DNA of 64,000 nt, from NCBI RefSeq assembly GCF_935825525.1, contig NZ_CAKXZT010000113.1, forward strand, positions 1 through 64,000, written 5' to 3'. The stretch is from Mesorhizobium escarrei. GTDB lineage: Bacteria; Pseudomonadota; Alphaproteobacteria; Rhizobiales; Rhizobiaceae. Positions within the stretch are counted from its first letter, which is position 1. Every line of letters begins with the position of its first letter. Under the pieces are notes generated by a model. It searched no databases and was not told the DNA's origin. It saw only the letters and a list, made by a program, of their open reading frames with translations. Shown in pieces: positions 19,179 to 28,032 of this stretch. Both the position numbers and the translations under genes were made by a program.

Positions 19179-20606
19179 ATGAGCGTGCACAAGATCGCCC
19201 CCCCGGACAGGGCAATGTCCCGCCTGCGTCCGCCCTATGCATCGGTTCTCGACCTGATCGGGCAGACGCCGGTTGTCGAGCTGACCAAATTCGAGATCGG
19301 CAAGTGCCGGCTGTTCATCAAGCTCGAAAGCCAGAATCCGGGCGGCTCGATCAAGGACCGCATTGCGCTGTCGATGATCGCCGACGCCGAAAAACAGGGC
19401 AGGCTGAAGCGCGGCGGCACCATCGTCGAGGCGACCGCCGGCAACACCGGCCTTGGCCTCGCCCAGGTCGGCATCCCCAAGGGCTACCGCATCATTCTGG
19501 TCGTGCCCGACAAGATGTCGCGCGAAAAGATCCAGCATCTGCGGGCGCTTGGCGCGGAAGTCCGCATGACGCGTTCCGATGTCGGCAAGGGCCACGCCGA
19601 ATACTATCAGGACATGGCCGAAAAGATCGCCGCCGAGTTGCCTGGCGCCTTCTATGCCAACCAGTTCGCCAATCCGGCCAACCCGGACGCCCATGAAACC
19701 ACCACCGGTCCGGAGATCTATTCGCAGCTCGACGGCGACGTCGATGCAGTGGTCGTCGGCGTCGGCTCCGGCGGCACGCTGACCGGGCTTGGCCGCTATT
19801 TCGCAAAAATCTCGCCGAAGACCGAGATGATTCTCGCCGATCCGGTCGGCTCGGTGCTGGCACCGTTGATCAAGACCGGCAAGATGCAAGAGGCCGGAAG
19901 CTGGACCGTGGAAGGCATCGGCGAGGATTTCGTCCCGCCCAATGCCGATCTGTCGCTGGTCAGGAAGGCCTACTCGATCACCGACAAGCAGAGCATGCTG
20001 GCGGTGCGCGACCTGCTTTCCAAGGAGGGCATCCTCGCCGGCTCGTCCTCCGGCACGCTGCTTTCGACAGCGCTGCGCTATTGCCGCGAGCAGACCGTGC
20101 CGAAGCGGGTCGTCACCTTCGTCTGCGACAGCGGCAACAAATATCTGTCGAAAGTGTTTGACGATTTCTGGCTGATCGAGCAGGGCCTCGCCGAGCACGA
20201 GCAGCATGGCGATTTGCGCGACCTGGTGATGCGCACGCACCGCACCGGCGACATCGTGTCTGTCGGCCCGGACGAAAGCCTGCTCAACGCCTATGGCCGC
20301 ATGCGCCGTTCGGATGTCTCGCAACTGCCGGTGCTGGACGACGGCAGACTGGTCGGCATCGTCGACGAAAGCGATATCCTCGCCCACGTCGAAGGCCCCT
20401 ATGACAGCCGCTGGGACCGCTTCAAGGCCCCGGTGCGCACGGCGATGACCGCCAATCTGCACACGCTGCAGGCCAGCCAGACGCTCGATGCGCTGCTGCC
20501 GGTGTTCGACCGCAACGAAGTCGCCATCGTCTTCGACGGCGACGAATTCATCGGCCTGATAACCCGCATCGACCTGATCAACCATCTAAGGCGCCGCGCA
20601 AAATGA
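19179..20606 (+). CDS. cbs: Cystathionine beta-synthase (PLP domain plus CBS pair)
   Basis: Condenses homocysteine with serine (or an activated serine) to cystathionine. Seen: fold-type II PLP domain with GGSIKDR (PLP Lys59), the phosphate-binding loop TAGNTGLG and GSGGTLTGLG, then two CBS motifs after about residue 345 (DIVSVGPDESLLNAYGRM; NLHTLQASQTLDALLPVF). At 475 aa it is longer than cysteine synthases because of the CBS pair, the arrangement found in true CBS. It overlaps the next gene by 4 bp (ATGA). With the gamma-lyase it forms a reverse-transsulfuration unit; the alternative is an O-acetylserine-dependent CBS (MccA-like). Confidence 0.9.
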   Translation: MSVHKIAPPDRAMSRLRPPYASVLDLIGQTPVVELTKFEIGKCRLFIKLESQNPGGSIKDRIALSMIADAEKQGRLKRGGTIVEATAGNTGLGLAQVGIPKGYRIILVVPDKMSREKIQHLRALGAEVRMTRSDVGKGHAEYYQDMAEKIAAELPGAFYANQFANPANPDAHETTTGPEIYSQLDGDVDAVVVGVGSGGTLTGLGRYFAKISPKTEMILADPVGSVLAPLIKTGKMQEAGSWTVEGIGEDFVPPNADLSLVRKAYSITDKQSMLAVRDLLSKEGILAGSSSGTLLSTALRYCREQTVPKRVVTFVCDSGNKYLSKVFDDFWLIEQGLAEHEQHGDLRDLVMRTHRTGDIVSVGPDESLLNAYGRMRRSDVSQLPVLDDGRLVGIVDESDILAHVEGPYDSRWDRFKAPVRTAMTANLHTLQASQTLDALLPVFDRNEVAIVFDGDEFIGLITRIDLINHLRRRAK

Positions 20607-21784
20607 CCATCAAAGCCACCGTATCGGGCAGCAACCGCCTGGCCTTCTCGACGCGCACGATCCATGGCGGCCAGAGCCACGACCCGACGACGGGCGCGGT
20701 GATGGTGCCGATCTATGCGACCTCGACCTACGGCCAGCAGAGCCCGGGCGTGCACAAGGGTTTTGAATATGCGCGCAGCCAGAACCCGACCCGCTTTGCC
20801 TTCGAGCGCGCGGTGGCCGATCTCGAAAGCGGCGCAGCCGCCTTCGCTTTCGCCTCGGGGCTGGCGGCGATCGCCACGATTTTCGAACTGCTCGATTCCG
20901 GTGCCCATGTCGTTGCAACCGACGATATCTATGGCGGCACGTTTCGGCTGCTGGAGCGGGTGCGCAAGCGCTCGGCCAATCTCCAGGTCGACTTCGTCGA
21001 CTTCACCGATCTGGCCGCAGTCGAAGCGGCGATCCGCCCGGAAACGAAGCTGCTCTGGGTCGAGACGCCGACCAATCCGCTGCTGCGCGTCGTCGATCTC
21101 GAAGCGGTGGCCGCCCTGGCCAGGCGCAAGGGCGTGCTCTCGGTTGCCGACAACACCTTCTGCAGCCCCTATCTGCAGCGGCCGCTGGAGCTCGGCATCG
21201 ACATATCGGTCCATTCGACGACCAAATACCTCAACGGCCATTCCGACATGGTCGGCGGCGTCGCCGTCGTCGGCGACAACAAGGATCTGGCCGACCGGCT
21301 GAAATTCCTGCAAAACGCCATTGGCGCTATTTCCGGGCCGTTCGACAGTTTCCTGGCGCTGCGCGGCCTCAAGACGCTGGCGCTCAGGATGGAGCGCCAT
21401 TCGTCGAACGGCCAGAAGATCGCGCACTGGCTGGAAAGCCGCCCCGACATCCGCCGCGTCATCTATCCCGGTCTTCCAAGCCATCCGCAGCACGCCATCG
21501 CCAGGCGGCAGATGCACGCCTTCGGCGGCATGATCACGGTCGAGCTCGACCGTGACCTCGCCGGCACCAAGCGCTTCCTCGAGCACACGCAGCTGTTCAC
21601 GCTGGCCGAAAGCCTCGGCGGCGTCGAAAGCCTGATCGAGCACCCGGCGCTGATGACGCATGGTTCGATCCCGGCCGGGAAGCGGGCTGAGATTGGGATT
21701 TCCGATTCGCTGGTGCGGTTGTCGGCTGGCATCGAGGATGGCGATGATCTGATTGCGGATCTGGACCAGGCGCTGGGGGGGTGA
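20603..21784 (+). CDS. Cystathionine gamma-lyase / gamma-synthase family PLP enzyme
   Basis: A fold-type I Cys/Met-metabolism PLP enzyme of 393 aa. Seen: the substrate region YARSQNPTRFAFERAVADLE, the PLP lysine Lys208 in SVHSTTKYLNGHSD, and ESLGGVESLIEHPALMTH near the C terminus. The same fold serves gamma-synthase, gamma-lyase and beta-lyase. The upstream coupling to a CBS enzyme favours gamma-lyase (cystathionine to cysteine, alpha-ketobutyrate and ammonia), i.e. cysteine made from homocysteine. The substrate direction is inference. Confidence 0.88.
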   Translation: MTIKATVSGSNRLAFSTRTIHGGQSHDPTTGAVMVPIYATSTYGQQSPGVHKGFEYARSQNPTRFAFERAVADLESGAAAFAFASGLAAIATIFELLDSGAHVVATDDIYGGTFRLLERVRKRSANLQVDFVDFTDLAAVEAAIRPETKLLWVETPTNPLLRVVDLEAVAALARRKGVLSVADNTFCSPYLQRPLELGIDISVHSTTKYLNGHSDMVGGVAVVGDNKDLADRLKFLQNAIGAISGPFDSFLALRGLKTLALRMERHSSNGQKIAHWLESRPDIRRVIYPGLPSHPQHAIARRQMHAFGGMITVELDRDLAGTKRFLEHTQLFTLAESLGGVESLIEHPALMTHGSIPAGKRAEIGISDSLVRLSAGIEDGDDLIADLDQALGG

Positions 21785-21857
21785 GGGCCCTGTGTTGGGG
21801 CGCTCGTTTCTGGCATTGAAACCGCTTACCGACGCTGAGGCGGTCAATCATCGATGC

Positions 21858-22028
21858 TGGCGCTGCCCCTCACCTGCCTGCCGGCATCCTCTCCCCGTAG
21901 AACGGGGAGAGGATGCTCTCGTCTATGATTTCAATTTCCAGCATTGCAGAAGAGTGCAGAAGCTGCGGCCAGCGGGCTTCTCCCCGTTTACGGGGAGAAG
22001 GTGCCGGCAGGCGGATGAGGGGCAGCGC
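21858..22028. repeat. Facing pair of 'CCCCGT' intergenic repeats
   Basis: The left copy (21858-21920) reads GGCGCTGCCCCTCACCTGCC then the CTCCCCGTAGAACGGGGAG hairpin. The right copy (21975-22028) is the inverted version, TTCTCCCCGTTTACGGGGAGAA followed by GCAGGCGGATGAGGGGCAGC. Together they fill the 349-bp gap 21785-22133 and could form a larger hairpin. Confidence 0.8.
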
Positions 22029-22133
22029 AAACCTGAAGCGATTTGCGCTGAACCTCTGCGATAGCCGTTGACCTTCGCCGCATCCGGCGGAATTGTGGCT
22101 TCCCTATAATTGCCGACAGGCACGGTAGAAGTC

Positions 22134-23111
22134 ATGACCACTCGAGAGCGAGACCAGCCAATAGCCGCCGCGGCCCCGCTCACCTTCGCCATCCTTGTCT
22201 TCCCCGGCTTTCCGATGATGGCTTTCAGTTCGGTGATCGAGCCGTTGCGTGCGGCCAACGTGCTGGCCAAGAAGGAATGCTACCGCTGGATCATCGTCGG
22301 CGCCGCCGAAGGTCCGGTCGCGGCTTCGAACGGCGTCGTCATCCAGCCCGGCTTTTTCGCCGGCGATGCGCCGAAGGTCGACCGCATCGTCGTTTGCTCG
22401 GGCGGCGACGCCGATCATCTTGTCGCCGACGATGCCGTGAGCTGGATCCGCAGGAGCCTGCGCGGCGGCGCCCATATCGGCGCGGTGGCGGATGCCGCTT
22501 TCTTCCTGGCGCGGGCCGGCCTGCTCGATGGTCATGCCTGCACCTTGCACTGGACCAGCCAGGCGGCCTTCACCGAAGCGTTTCCGGACATCGAGTTGAG
22601 GCGCGATCTCTACGTCATCGACCGCAAACGCTTCACCTCGGCCGGCGGCGTCGGCAGCCTCGACATGATGCTGGAGATCATCACCAAAGATTATGGCGCC
22701 GAACTCGCGGCCGGCGTCGCCGAATGGTTCGTGCACAGCCCACTGCGCTCCAGCGTCGACCGCAAGCTGATGCCGCTGCGGCTGCGCACCGGCGTCCAGA
22801 ACGAGCTGGTGCTGGCGGCCATCGCCATCATGGAGGACGCGGTGGAGGAGCGGCTCGGCATGGCGGCGCTGGCCGAAAAGCTCGGCGTCTCCTCCGACAA
22901 GCTCGAACGCAACTTCCGCGCCGAGCTCAGCATCTCGCCCAACGGCTATTACCGCCGCCTGCGGCTGAAGCGCGCCGCCGATCTCCTGGCGCATTCGACG
23001 CTGATGGTGCGGGACGTGGCGCTCGCCTGCGGTTTTGCTTCGATGTCGAGCTTTGCGCGGGCGTTTCGGGAAGAGCATGGGCATGCGCCGAAGGTGATGA
23101 GGCGGCATTAG
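22134..23111 (+). CDS. GlxA-family AraC-type transcriptional regulator
   Basis: An N-terminal DJ-1/PfpI-like (class I amidotransferase-fold) domain, [20 protein letters not shown] ... [16 protein letters not shown], is joined to a C-terminal AraC double HTH (about residues 215-325; [37 protein letters not shown]). Members regulate catabolism of carnitine, glycine betaine and arginine derivatives (CdhR, GbdR, ArgR type). ATG 22134 gives 325 aa; a TTG at 22110 is in frame. It precedes the DddP-like, isochorismatase-fold and binding-protein genes in the same direction and is the likely regulator of that set. Confidence 0.9.
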   Translation: MTTRERDQPIAAAAPLTFAILVFPGFPMMAFSSVIEPLRAANVLAKKECYRWIIVGAAEGPVAASNGVVIQPGFFAGDAPKVDRIVVCSGGDADHLVADDAVSWIRRSLRGGAHIGAVADAAFFLARAGLLDGHACTLHWTSQAAFTEAFPDIELRRDLYVIDRKRFTSAGGVGSLDMMLEIITKDYGAELAAGVAEWFVHSPLRSSVDRKLMPLRLRTGVQNELVLAAIAIMEDAVEERLGMAALAEKLGVSSDKLERNFRAELSISPNGYYRRLRLKRAADLLAHSTLMVRDVALACGFASMSSFARAFREEHGHAPKVMRRH

Positions 23112-23130
23112 GGCTTGCGAGCGTTGGCGG

Positions 23131-23306
23131 GACAGCGCCCCCCTCTGGCCTGCCGGCCATCTCCCCCACGAGGGGGGAGATCGGCAGCTTCGGTGTTTCG
23201 CTTCTCCTGAGATGGTGCAGTTTGGCGAAAGCAGCGGTGACGGCCAATCTCCCCCCAAGTGGGGGAGATGTCCGGCAGGACAGAGGAGGGCGCCGTAGAG
23301 CGCTAC
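23131..23306. repeat. Intergenic mosaic repeat (CTGGCCTGCCGGCCATCTCC type)
   Basis: Same block order as 18838-19014: a GCCTGCCGGCCATCTCCCCC arm, the GGGGGGAGATCGGCAG block, a GGCGAAAGCAGC middle, and the closing arm GGAGATGTCCGGCAGGACAG. It fills most of the 286-bp gap between the regulator and the M24-family gene. Confidence 0.8.
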
Positions 23307-23397
23307 TCCAAGCGGTATTCAGCATAACATCTGCGGTATCCCGCACAGCCTCTGAACGACGCATGGCTCATCTTCCCCGCATCCAGGAGGCCACGCC

Positions 23398-24702
23398 GTG
23401 AGCATCGTCGTTTTCGACCCCGACAGCACCGAGGACGTCGACTTCAAGGACCGCATGCGCCACCCGGCTGCGGCCGATCCGGCCGGCGGCATGTGGCTGT
23501 CGGATACCGAGCCGTCCTTCATCGATGCCGACGCGCTGCGCAAGGGGCGGCTGGCCAGGCTTCGCGCCTGGATGCGCGAGGCCGGCTACGGCGCCGTCGT
23601 GCTGTTCGATCCCTATAACCAGCGCTACGCCACCGGCTCGCGCAACATGTTCGGTTATTTTCTGCGCAACTCGACGCGCTACTTCTTCATCCCGACCGAA
23701 GGGCCGATCGTGCTGTTCGAATATCCGCAGAGCTATCATGTCTCGATGGTGCTCGACACGATCGACGAGGCACGGCCGTCCAGGCTGGTGTGGTCTTCGG
23801 TGTCGGGCCGCGACGACGAAACCGCAGGTCCATTCGCCGACGAGATCGGCGAACTGCTCAAGGCGCATGGCGGCGGTTCGATGAAGCTCGGCCTCGACCG
23901 CTGCGGCCATTTGCAGGCGCTGGCGCTGGAAAAGCGCGGCTGCGAGGTCCGGGATTGCCAGGGAGAAATTCTCGCCGTGCGCGCGGTCAAGACGCCCGAA
24001 GAAATAAAGTGCCTGCAGGTGTCGATGGCCGGCGCCGAAGCCGCCGTCTATGCGGTGCGCGAGGCGATCAAGCCCGGTGTGTCCGAAAACGACCTGTTCG
24101 CCATCATGTATCACGAGGTGATCCGCCAGGGCGGCGAGTTCATCGAAACCCGGCTGCTGACCTCGGGCCAGCGCACCAATCCGTGGTTCAACGAGGCGAG
24201 CGGCCGCAAGATCAGGCCGGGCGAACTCTTGGCGCTGGATACCGATACGATCGGCTGCTACGGCTATTATTCGGACTTCTCGCGCACCTTCCGCTGCGGG
24301 CCGGGCAAGCCGACGGATTATCAGAAGTCGCTCTACCGCATGGCCCACGATCAGGTTCAGCACAACATCTCGATCGTGAAGCCGGGCATGGCGTTTCGCG
24401 AGATTGCCGAAAAGGCCTGGAAGATCCCGGACCGCTTCGTCGACCAGCGCTATACATCTGTCATGCACGGCGTCGGCATGCATGGCGAGACGCCGTTCAT
24501 CGCGCACGCCATGGACTACGAGACCTATGGCCGCGACGGCTTTATCGTGCCCGGCATGGTGGTGAGCGTCGAGAGCTATATCGGCGAGAAAGGCGGCCGC
24601 GAGGGCGTCAAGCTAGAGGACGAGATCCTGGTCACCGAAACCGGCACCGAGCCTCTGTCGCGCTTTCCCTATGAGGACGATTTTCTGGAGAAACAAGTGT
24701 GA
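23398..24702 (+). CDS. M24-family metallohydrolase related to DMSP lyase DddP
   Basis: A pita-bread-fold protein (434 aa) with creatinase-like N-terminal domain (about 1-190) and catalytic domain (about 200-430). The six metal ligands are present: Asp281, Asp283, Asp293, His357, Glu392 and Glu407. Against the ligand numbers I recall for Ruegeria DddP (295, 297, 307, 371, 406, 421) the offset is a constant 14, and stretches such as FIETRLLTSGQRTNPWF and MHGVGM align well. However, the residue equal to the DddP catalytic Asp377 is Gly363 here, so DMSP lyase activity is doubtful. A peptidase or an amidohydrolase acting on a betaine- or ectoine-like compound is possible. Confidence 0.82.
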   Translation: MSIVVFDPDSTEDVDFKDRMRHPAAADPAGGMWLSDTEPSFIDADALRKGRLARLRAWMREAGYGAVVLFDPYNQRYATGSRNMFGYFLRNSTRYFFIPTEGPIVLFEYPQSYHVSMVLDTIDEARPSRLVWSSVSGRDDETAGPFADEIGELLKAHGGGSMKLGLDRCGHLQALALEKRGCEVRDCQGEILAVRAVKTPEEIKCLQVSMAGAEAAVYAVREAIKPGVSENDLFAIMYHEVIRQGGEFIETRLLTSGQRTNPWFNEASGRKIRPGELLALDTDTIGCYGYYSDFSRTFRCGPGKPTDYQKSLYRMAHDQVQHNISIVKPGMAFREIAEKAWKIPDRFVDQRYTSVMHGVGMHGETPFIAHAMDYETYGRDGFIVPGMVVSVESYIGEKGGREGVKLEDEILVTETGTEPLSRFPYEDDFLEKQV

Positions 24703-24779
24703 CGCTCGTTCCCTCGCAACGTTTTGATAGCCGGATGCGTTTGACCGGTCGCATGCTTTGGCGACTGTCGCAAACACCC

Positions 24780-25005
24780 TTCGCTTCGTCATCCTGGGGC
24801 GAAGCAAGGAGCGCAGCGACGCGGCGCAGACCCTTGGATCCATGCCGTGACTTAAGAGCGCTGCTGCGGTGCAGAATTCTGTTTCGCCGCATTCCTCGGC
24901 ATCCCTCACTTCATGGATCCCAGGATTTCCGCGAAGGAGCTTCGCTCCTGCTTCGTTCTGGGCTGACGAAGCTGGCTTGGAGCCCTCCGAAAGGAGCAGC
25001 GTTAG
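24780..25005. repeat. Intergenic repeat with CATGGATCC blocks, upstream of the hydrolase gene
   Basis: The 325-bp gap 24703-25027 holds TTCGTCATCCTGGGGCGAAG, TTGGATCCATGCCGTGA and later TCATGGATCCCAGGATTTCC and GGGCTGACGAAGC, which pair as loose inverted repeats. It looks like another dispersed rhizobial intergenic element. No gene is seen in it. Confidence 0.55.
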
Positions 25006-25027
25006 CCGGGAAGCCAAGCGCGGTCGA

Positions 25028-25708
25028 ATGAAAACTCCGGTCTCGATCAAACGCGGCACGGTGGCCGCAGTGTTCGTCGACCTCCAGGAGGAGCATCGCC
25101 AGGACAAGCGTTACCTGGTCGAGGGTTTTGGCGACATCCTCGCAAACGTCCAGCGCCTGCAGGCGGCGGCGCGGGCCAACGATGTGCTGCTCTATCATTC
25201 GGCCTATATCGTCGACCTCACCAGGGAGGCGCGGCGGTTCCATCCGGTCGATGCCAATGGCAGGTCGGCTTTCTCCGACAAGGACGATCCGCTGACGGCG
25301 ATCTGTCCGGAAGTGGCGCCGGTCGCCGGCGAGATGATGCTGGTCAAGACTGAGGCCAGTGCCTTCGGTGCGGGCCCTGCCGCAGGCCGGCTCAAGGCCG
25401 AAGGGATCGAGTGGCTGGTCGTTGCCGGTGTGTGGACCGAGGCCTGCATCGACGCCACCGTCAGGGATGCGGTGTCATCAGGCTTTCGGGTGCTGCTGGT
25501 CAAGGATGCCTGCGGCAGCGGCACCACGGCAATGCACCAGACCGCTATCCTCAACCTTGCCAACCGGCTCTATGGCGGCGCCGTCACCACTACCGACGGC
25601 GCGTGCCGACTGATGGCAGGCGAGACGGTCTATGCATGGCAGGTCGTGGGTTCGGTGCCTTTGCGCTTCACCTACGAAAACGCCGCCCGGCTCTACGCCG
25701 AACTCTGA
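25028..25708 (+). CDS. Isochorismatase-fold cysteine hydrolase
   Basis: 226 aa with the cysteine-hydrolase triad Asp18 (AVFVDLQ), Lys in MMLVKTEASAF and the nucleophile Cys in GVWTEACIDATVRDA. Family members hydrolyse amides or carbamoyl compounds (nicotinamidase, N-carbamoylsarcosine amidase, isochorismatase). ATG 25028 is chosen because the frame upstream lies within a repeat. The place behind the GlxA-type regulator and the creatinase-fold gene suggests a joint degradative route for a small amide or betaine, an inference only. Confidence 0.85.
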   Translation: MKTPVSIKRGTVAAVFVDLQEEHRQDKRYLVEGFGDILANVQRLQAAARANDVLLYHSAYIVDLTREARRFHPVDANGRSAFSDKDDPLTAICPEVAPVAGEMMLVKTEASAFGAGPAAGRLKAEGIEWLVVAGVWTEACIDATVRDAVSSGFRVLLVKDACGSGTTAMHQTAILNLANRLYGGAVTTTDGACRLMAGETVYAWQVVGSVPLRFTYENAARLYAEL

Positions 25709-25863
25709 CGCTTTGCCGCGCCTGGTGGTACGAGGAGCCGCGCGTCGTCCACAGTTTCCTGCGCGCCCGCAAAACCTTGCCGCGGGCCGGCGAAGCCTTC
25801 ACCCGCATCGCCGCCGCCATCGCCACGCTCGGCAAGGGCGAGTGGTTGTAGGGAACCCGCGAA

Positions 25864-25986
25864 TGCCCCCTCATCCGGCCGCTTAGGGGCCACCTTCTCC
25901 CCGAGGGGAGAAGAGATCGCCCACGCCGGTGGCAGCCTCTTCTCCCCGCCGGGGAGAGGGTGGCCCGAAGGGCCGGATGAGGGGGG
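25864..25986. repeat. Intergenic palindrome, 'CCCCTCATCCGGCC' ends
   Basis: The ends CCCCCTCATCCGGCC (from 25865) and GGCCGGATGAGGGGG (to 25985) are near-perfect inverted repeats, with CTTCTCCCCGAGGGGAGAAG hairpins inside. Related blocks occur at 32967-33118. It fills part of the 448-bp gap 25709-26156, in which no gene can be supported. Confidence 0.8.
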
Positions 25987-26156
25987 CCTTTCAAGCACCC
26001 CGCTTCCACCGATGCGGAACAGCGCACAACAACTGCGGAAACCCGAACACTTTCCGGGCCACGCCCGCACTATCATTGCCTATCGCGAAAGGCGCCCGGC
26101 GGCCGCATCCGCCCCCGCGACGCGGTCGACCGGGCGCCGACAGGGAGGATTCGACG

Positions 26157-27797
26157 ATGAAGTTGATGCTGACCGACAGAGCGTTGCATCCGCAGGCTGA
26201 GCCCGTCGCCGACGGCTTCAAGAAAGGCGGCATGAATAGGCGCGAATACCTCGCCACCATGGCCGCACTTGGCGTCAGCGCCGCCGGCGCGCTGGCGCTT
26301 GGCGGCCTTGCGCCCTCGCCGGCCAGGGCGCAGGAGCCGAAGCGCGGCGGCGTCTTGCGCGTCGCCATGAACGTCAAGGGCTGGAAGGACCCGCGCACCT
26401 TCGACGGCGTCGAAATGTCCAACATTGCCCGCCAGTGCAACGAGTATCTGGTGCGCTGGAACCGCGATTTCACCTTCGAGCCGTGGTTGCTCGAGAACTG
26501 GGAGACCAGCGACGACGCGCGCGTGCTGACGCTGCATGTCCGCAAGGGCATCACCTGGTCGAACGGCGACACCTTCAACGCCGACGATGTCGTCCACAAT
26601 CTGACGCGCTGGTGCGACGCCGGCGTCGCCGGCAATTCGGTCGCCGAGCGGATGGGCGCGGTGGTCGACGCCGCCACCAAGAAGCCGATCGACGGCGGCA
26701 TCGAGCGTGTCGACGACTTTACCGTCCGGCTCAATCTGCCGAAGCCCGACATTTCACTGATTGCCGGCATGACCGACTATCCGGCGCTGATCATGCATCG
26801 CAGCTACGACGGCGACGGCGATCCGCTGAAGGCGCTGGCGATCACCACTGGACCTTGCGAACTGGTGCAATGGGACGCTGAGGTTGGCGCCGAGGTCCGC
26901 CGCAAGGAGAAGCCTTGGTGGAAAGGCGACTTCTGGCTCGACGGCATCCAATGGGTCGACTACGGCTCCGATCCCAATGCGATGTTCTCGGCTTTCGAAT
27001 CGGGCGAGATCGACACCAACCACGAAACCGCCGCCGATACAGTTTCGCAAACCGACGCCATGGATCTGAGCAACTCGGAGCTTGCCACCGGCTCGACCAT
27101 CGTCGCGCGTTTCAACGTCGGCAATGCACCCTATGACGACATCAGGGTGCGGCGCGCCGCCCAGCTCGCCGTCGACAACGCCGCGATCCTGAAGATCGGC
27201 ATGGGCGACCGCGGCAAGCCGGCCGAGAACCACCATGTCGGGCCGATGCATGCCGAATACGCCGATATCGGCCCGGCCGTTCGCAATGTCGATCAAGCCA
27301 AGGCGCTGCTTGCCGAGGCCGGCAAGTCCGACGACGAATACGAGCTCATCTCCGTCGATGTCGACTGGCAGAAGAACACCGGCGACGCCATCGCCGCGCA
27401 GATGCGCGACGCCGGACTGAAGGTCAAACGGACCGTGCTGCCGGCGGCGACGTTCTGGAACGACTGGAGCAAATATCCTTTCTCCTGCACCGAGTGGCTC
27501 GGCCGGCCGCTGGGCGTCCAGGTGCTGGCCCTGGCCTACAGATCGGGCGCCGCCTGGAACGAGACCGCCTACGCCAATCCCGAATTCGACGCCTTGCTCG
27601 ACAAGGCGCTGGCCACACCTGATGCCAGTGCGCGCAAGGAGATCATGGCCAAGATCGAGCAGAACCTGCGCGACTCCGGCATCATCATCCAGCCCTATTG
27701 GCGCTCGGTCTACCGGACCTATCGCAAGGGCGTGCACGGCTGCGAGCAGCACCAGTCGCTGGAGCAGCATTTCGAGAAGGTTTGGCTCGAGGCGTGA
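26157..27797 (+). CDS. Tat-exported ABC transporter substrate-binding protein, family 5 (oligopeptide type)
   Basis: A periplasmic solute receptor of the DppA/OppA class (546 aa). Residues 26-60 form a twin-arginine signal (NRREYLATM then a hydrophobic, Ala-rich core ending ARAQ). The mature domain has the family pattern [28 protein letters not shown] and [19 protein letters not shown] 26157 follows a GGGAGG ribosome site; an ATG at 26232 (MNRREYL) would give a standard Tat leader. No permease or ATPase genes follow, so it is an orphan receptor that must borrow a transporter elsewhere. Last of the rightward genes after the GlxA-type regulator. Confidence 0.9.
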   Translation: MKLMLTDRALHPQAEPVADGFKKGGMNRREYLATMAALGVSAAGALALGGLAPSPARAQEPKRGGVLRVAMNVKGWKDPRTFDGVEMSNIARQCNEYLVRWNRDFTFEPWLLENWETSDDARVLTLHVRKGITWSNGDTFNADDVVHNLTRWCDAGVAGNSVAERMGAVVDAATKKPIDGGIERVDDFTVRLNLPKPDISLIAGMTDYPALIMHRSYDGDGDPLKALAITTGPCELVQWDAEVGAEVRRKEKPWWKGDFWLDGIQWVDYGSDPNAMFSAFESGEIDTNHETAADTVSQTDAMDLSNSELATGSTIVARFNVGNAPYDDIRVRRAAQLAVDNAAILKIGMGDRGKPAENHHVGPMHAEYADIGPAVRNVDQAKALLAEAGKSDDEYELISVDVDWQKNTGDAIAAQMRDAGLKVKRTVLPAATFWNDWSKYPFSCTEWLGRPLGVQVLALAYRSGAAWNETAYANPEFDALLDKALATPDASARKEIMAKIEQNLRDSGIIIQPYWRSVYRTYRKGVHGCEQHQSLEQHFEKVWLEA

Positions 27798-27829
27798 TCC
27801 GGGTGCCGTCCCTACAGCCTCTCAAGGCC

Positions 27830-27970
27830 TGGGTTCCTCGCCCACGCGAAGCGGGGGAGAGGTGGCCGCGAAGCGGCCGGAGAGGGGGCTTTCGTAGAGC
27901 GCGGTTCCCCCTCTCCGTCCCGGCTTCGCCGAGCCACCTCTCCCCCACTCTCGTGCGGGCGAGGAACCCA
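27830..27970. repeat. 141-bp inverted-repeat element, second copy
   Basis: Perfect 14-bp end repeats TGGGTTCCTCGCCC (27830-27843) and GGGCGAGGAACCCA (27957-27970), identical to the ends of 15444-15618. The internal GAGAGGTGGC and GCCACCTCTC arms also match, while the centre differs and is shorter by 34 bp. It lies between the convergent binding-protein and decarboxylase genes. Confidence 0.85.
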
Positions 27971-28032
27971 AGCTGGAATGAAGCCGCTTTCCCGCCAACC
28001 TCGGAGCATTGACGATCTTCGCGCCACACGGA

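Noticed and set aside
19050..21847. Two long minus-strand frames opposite cbs and the gamma-lyase gene
   Set aside because: Both mirror real coding sequence; GC-rich third positions keep the opposite frame open.
23398..24702. Annotating the M24 protein simply as DMSP lyase DddP
   Set aside because: The aspartate reported as the catalytic residue is glycine here; only the metal site supports the relation.
25711..25851. Short reading frame after the isochorismatase-fold gene (tail AFTRIAAAIATLGKGEWL)
   Set aside because: It looks protein-like at its end, but it has no start of its own and begins as the shifted frame of the hydrolase gene.
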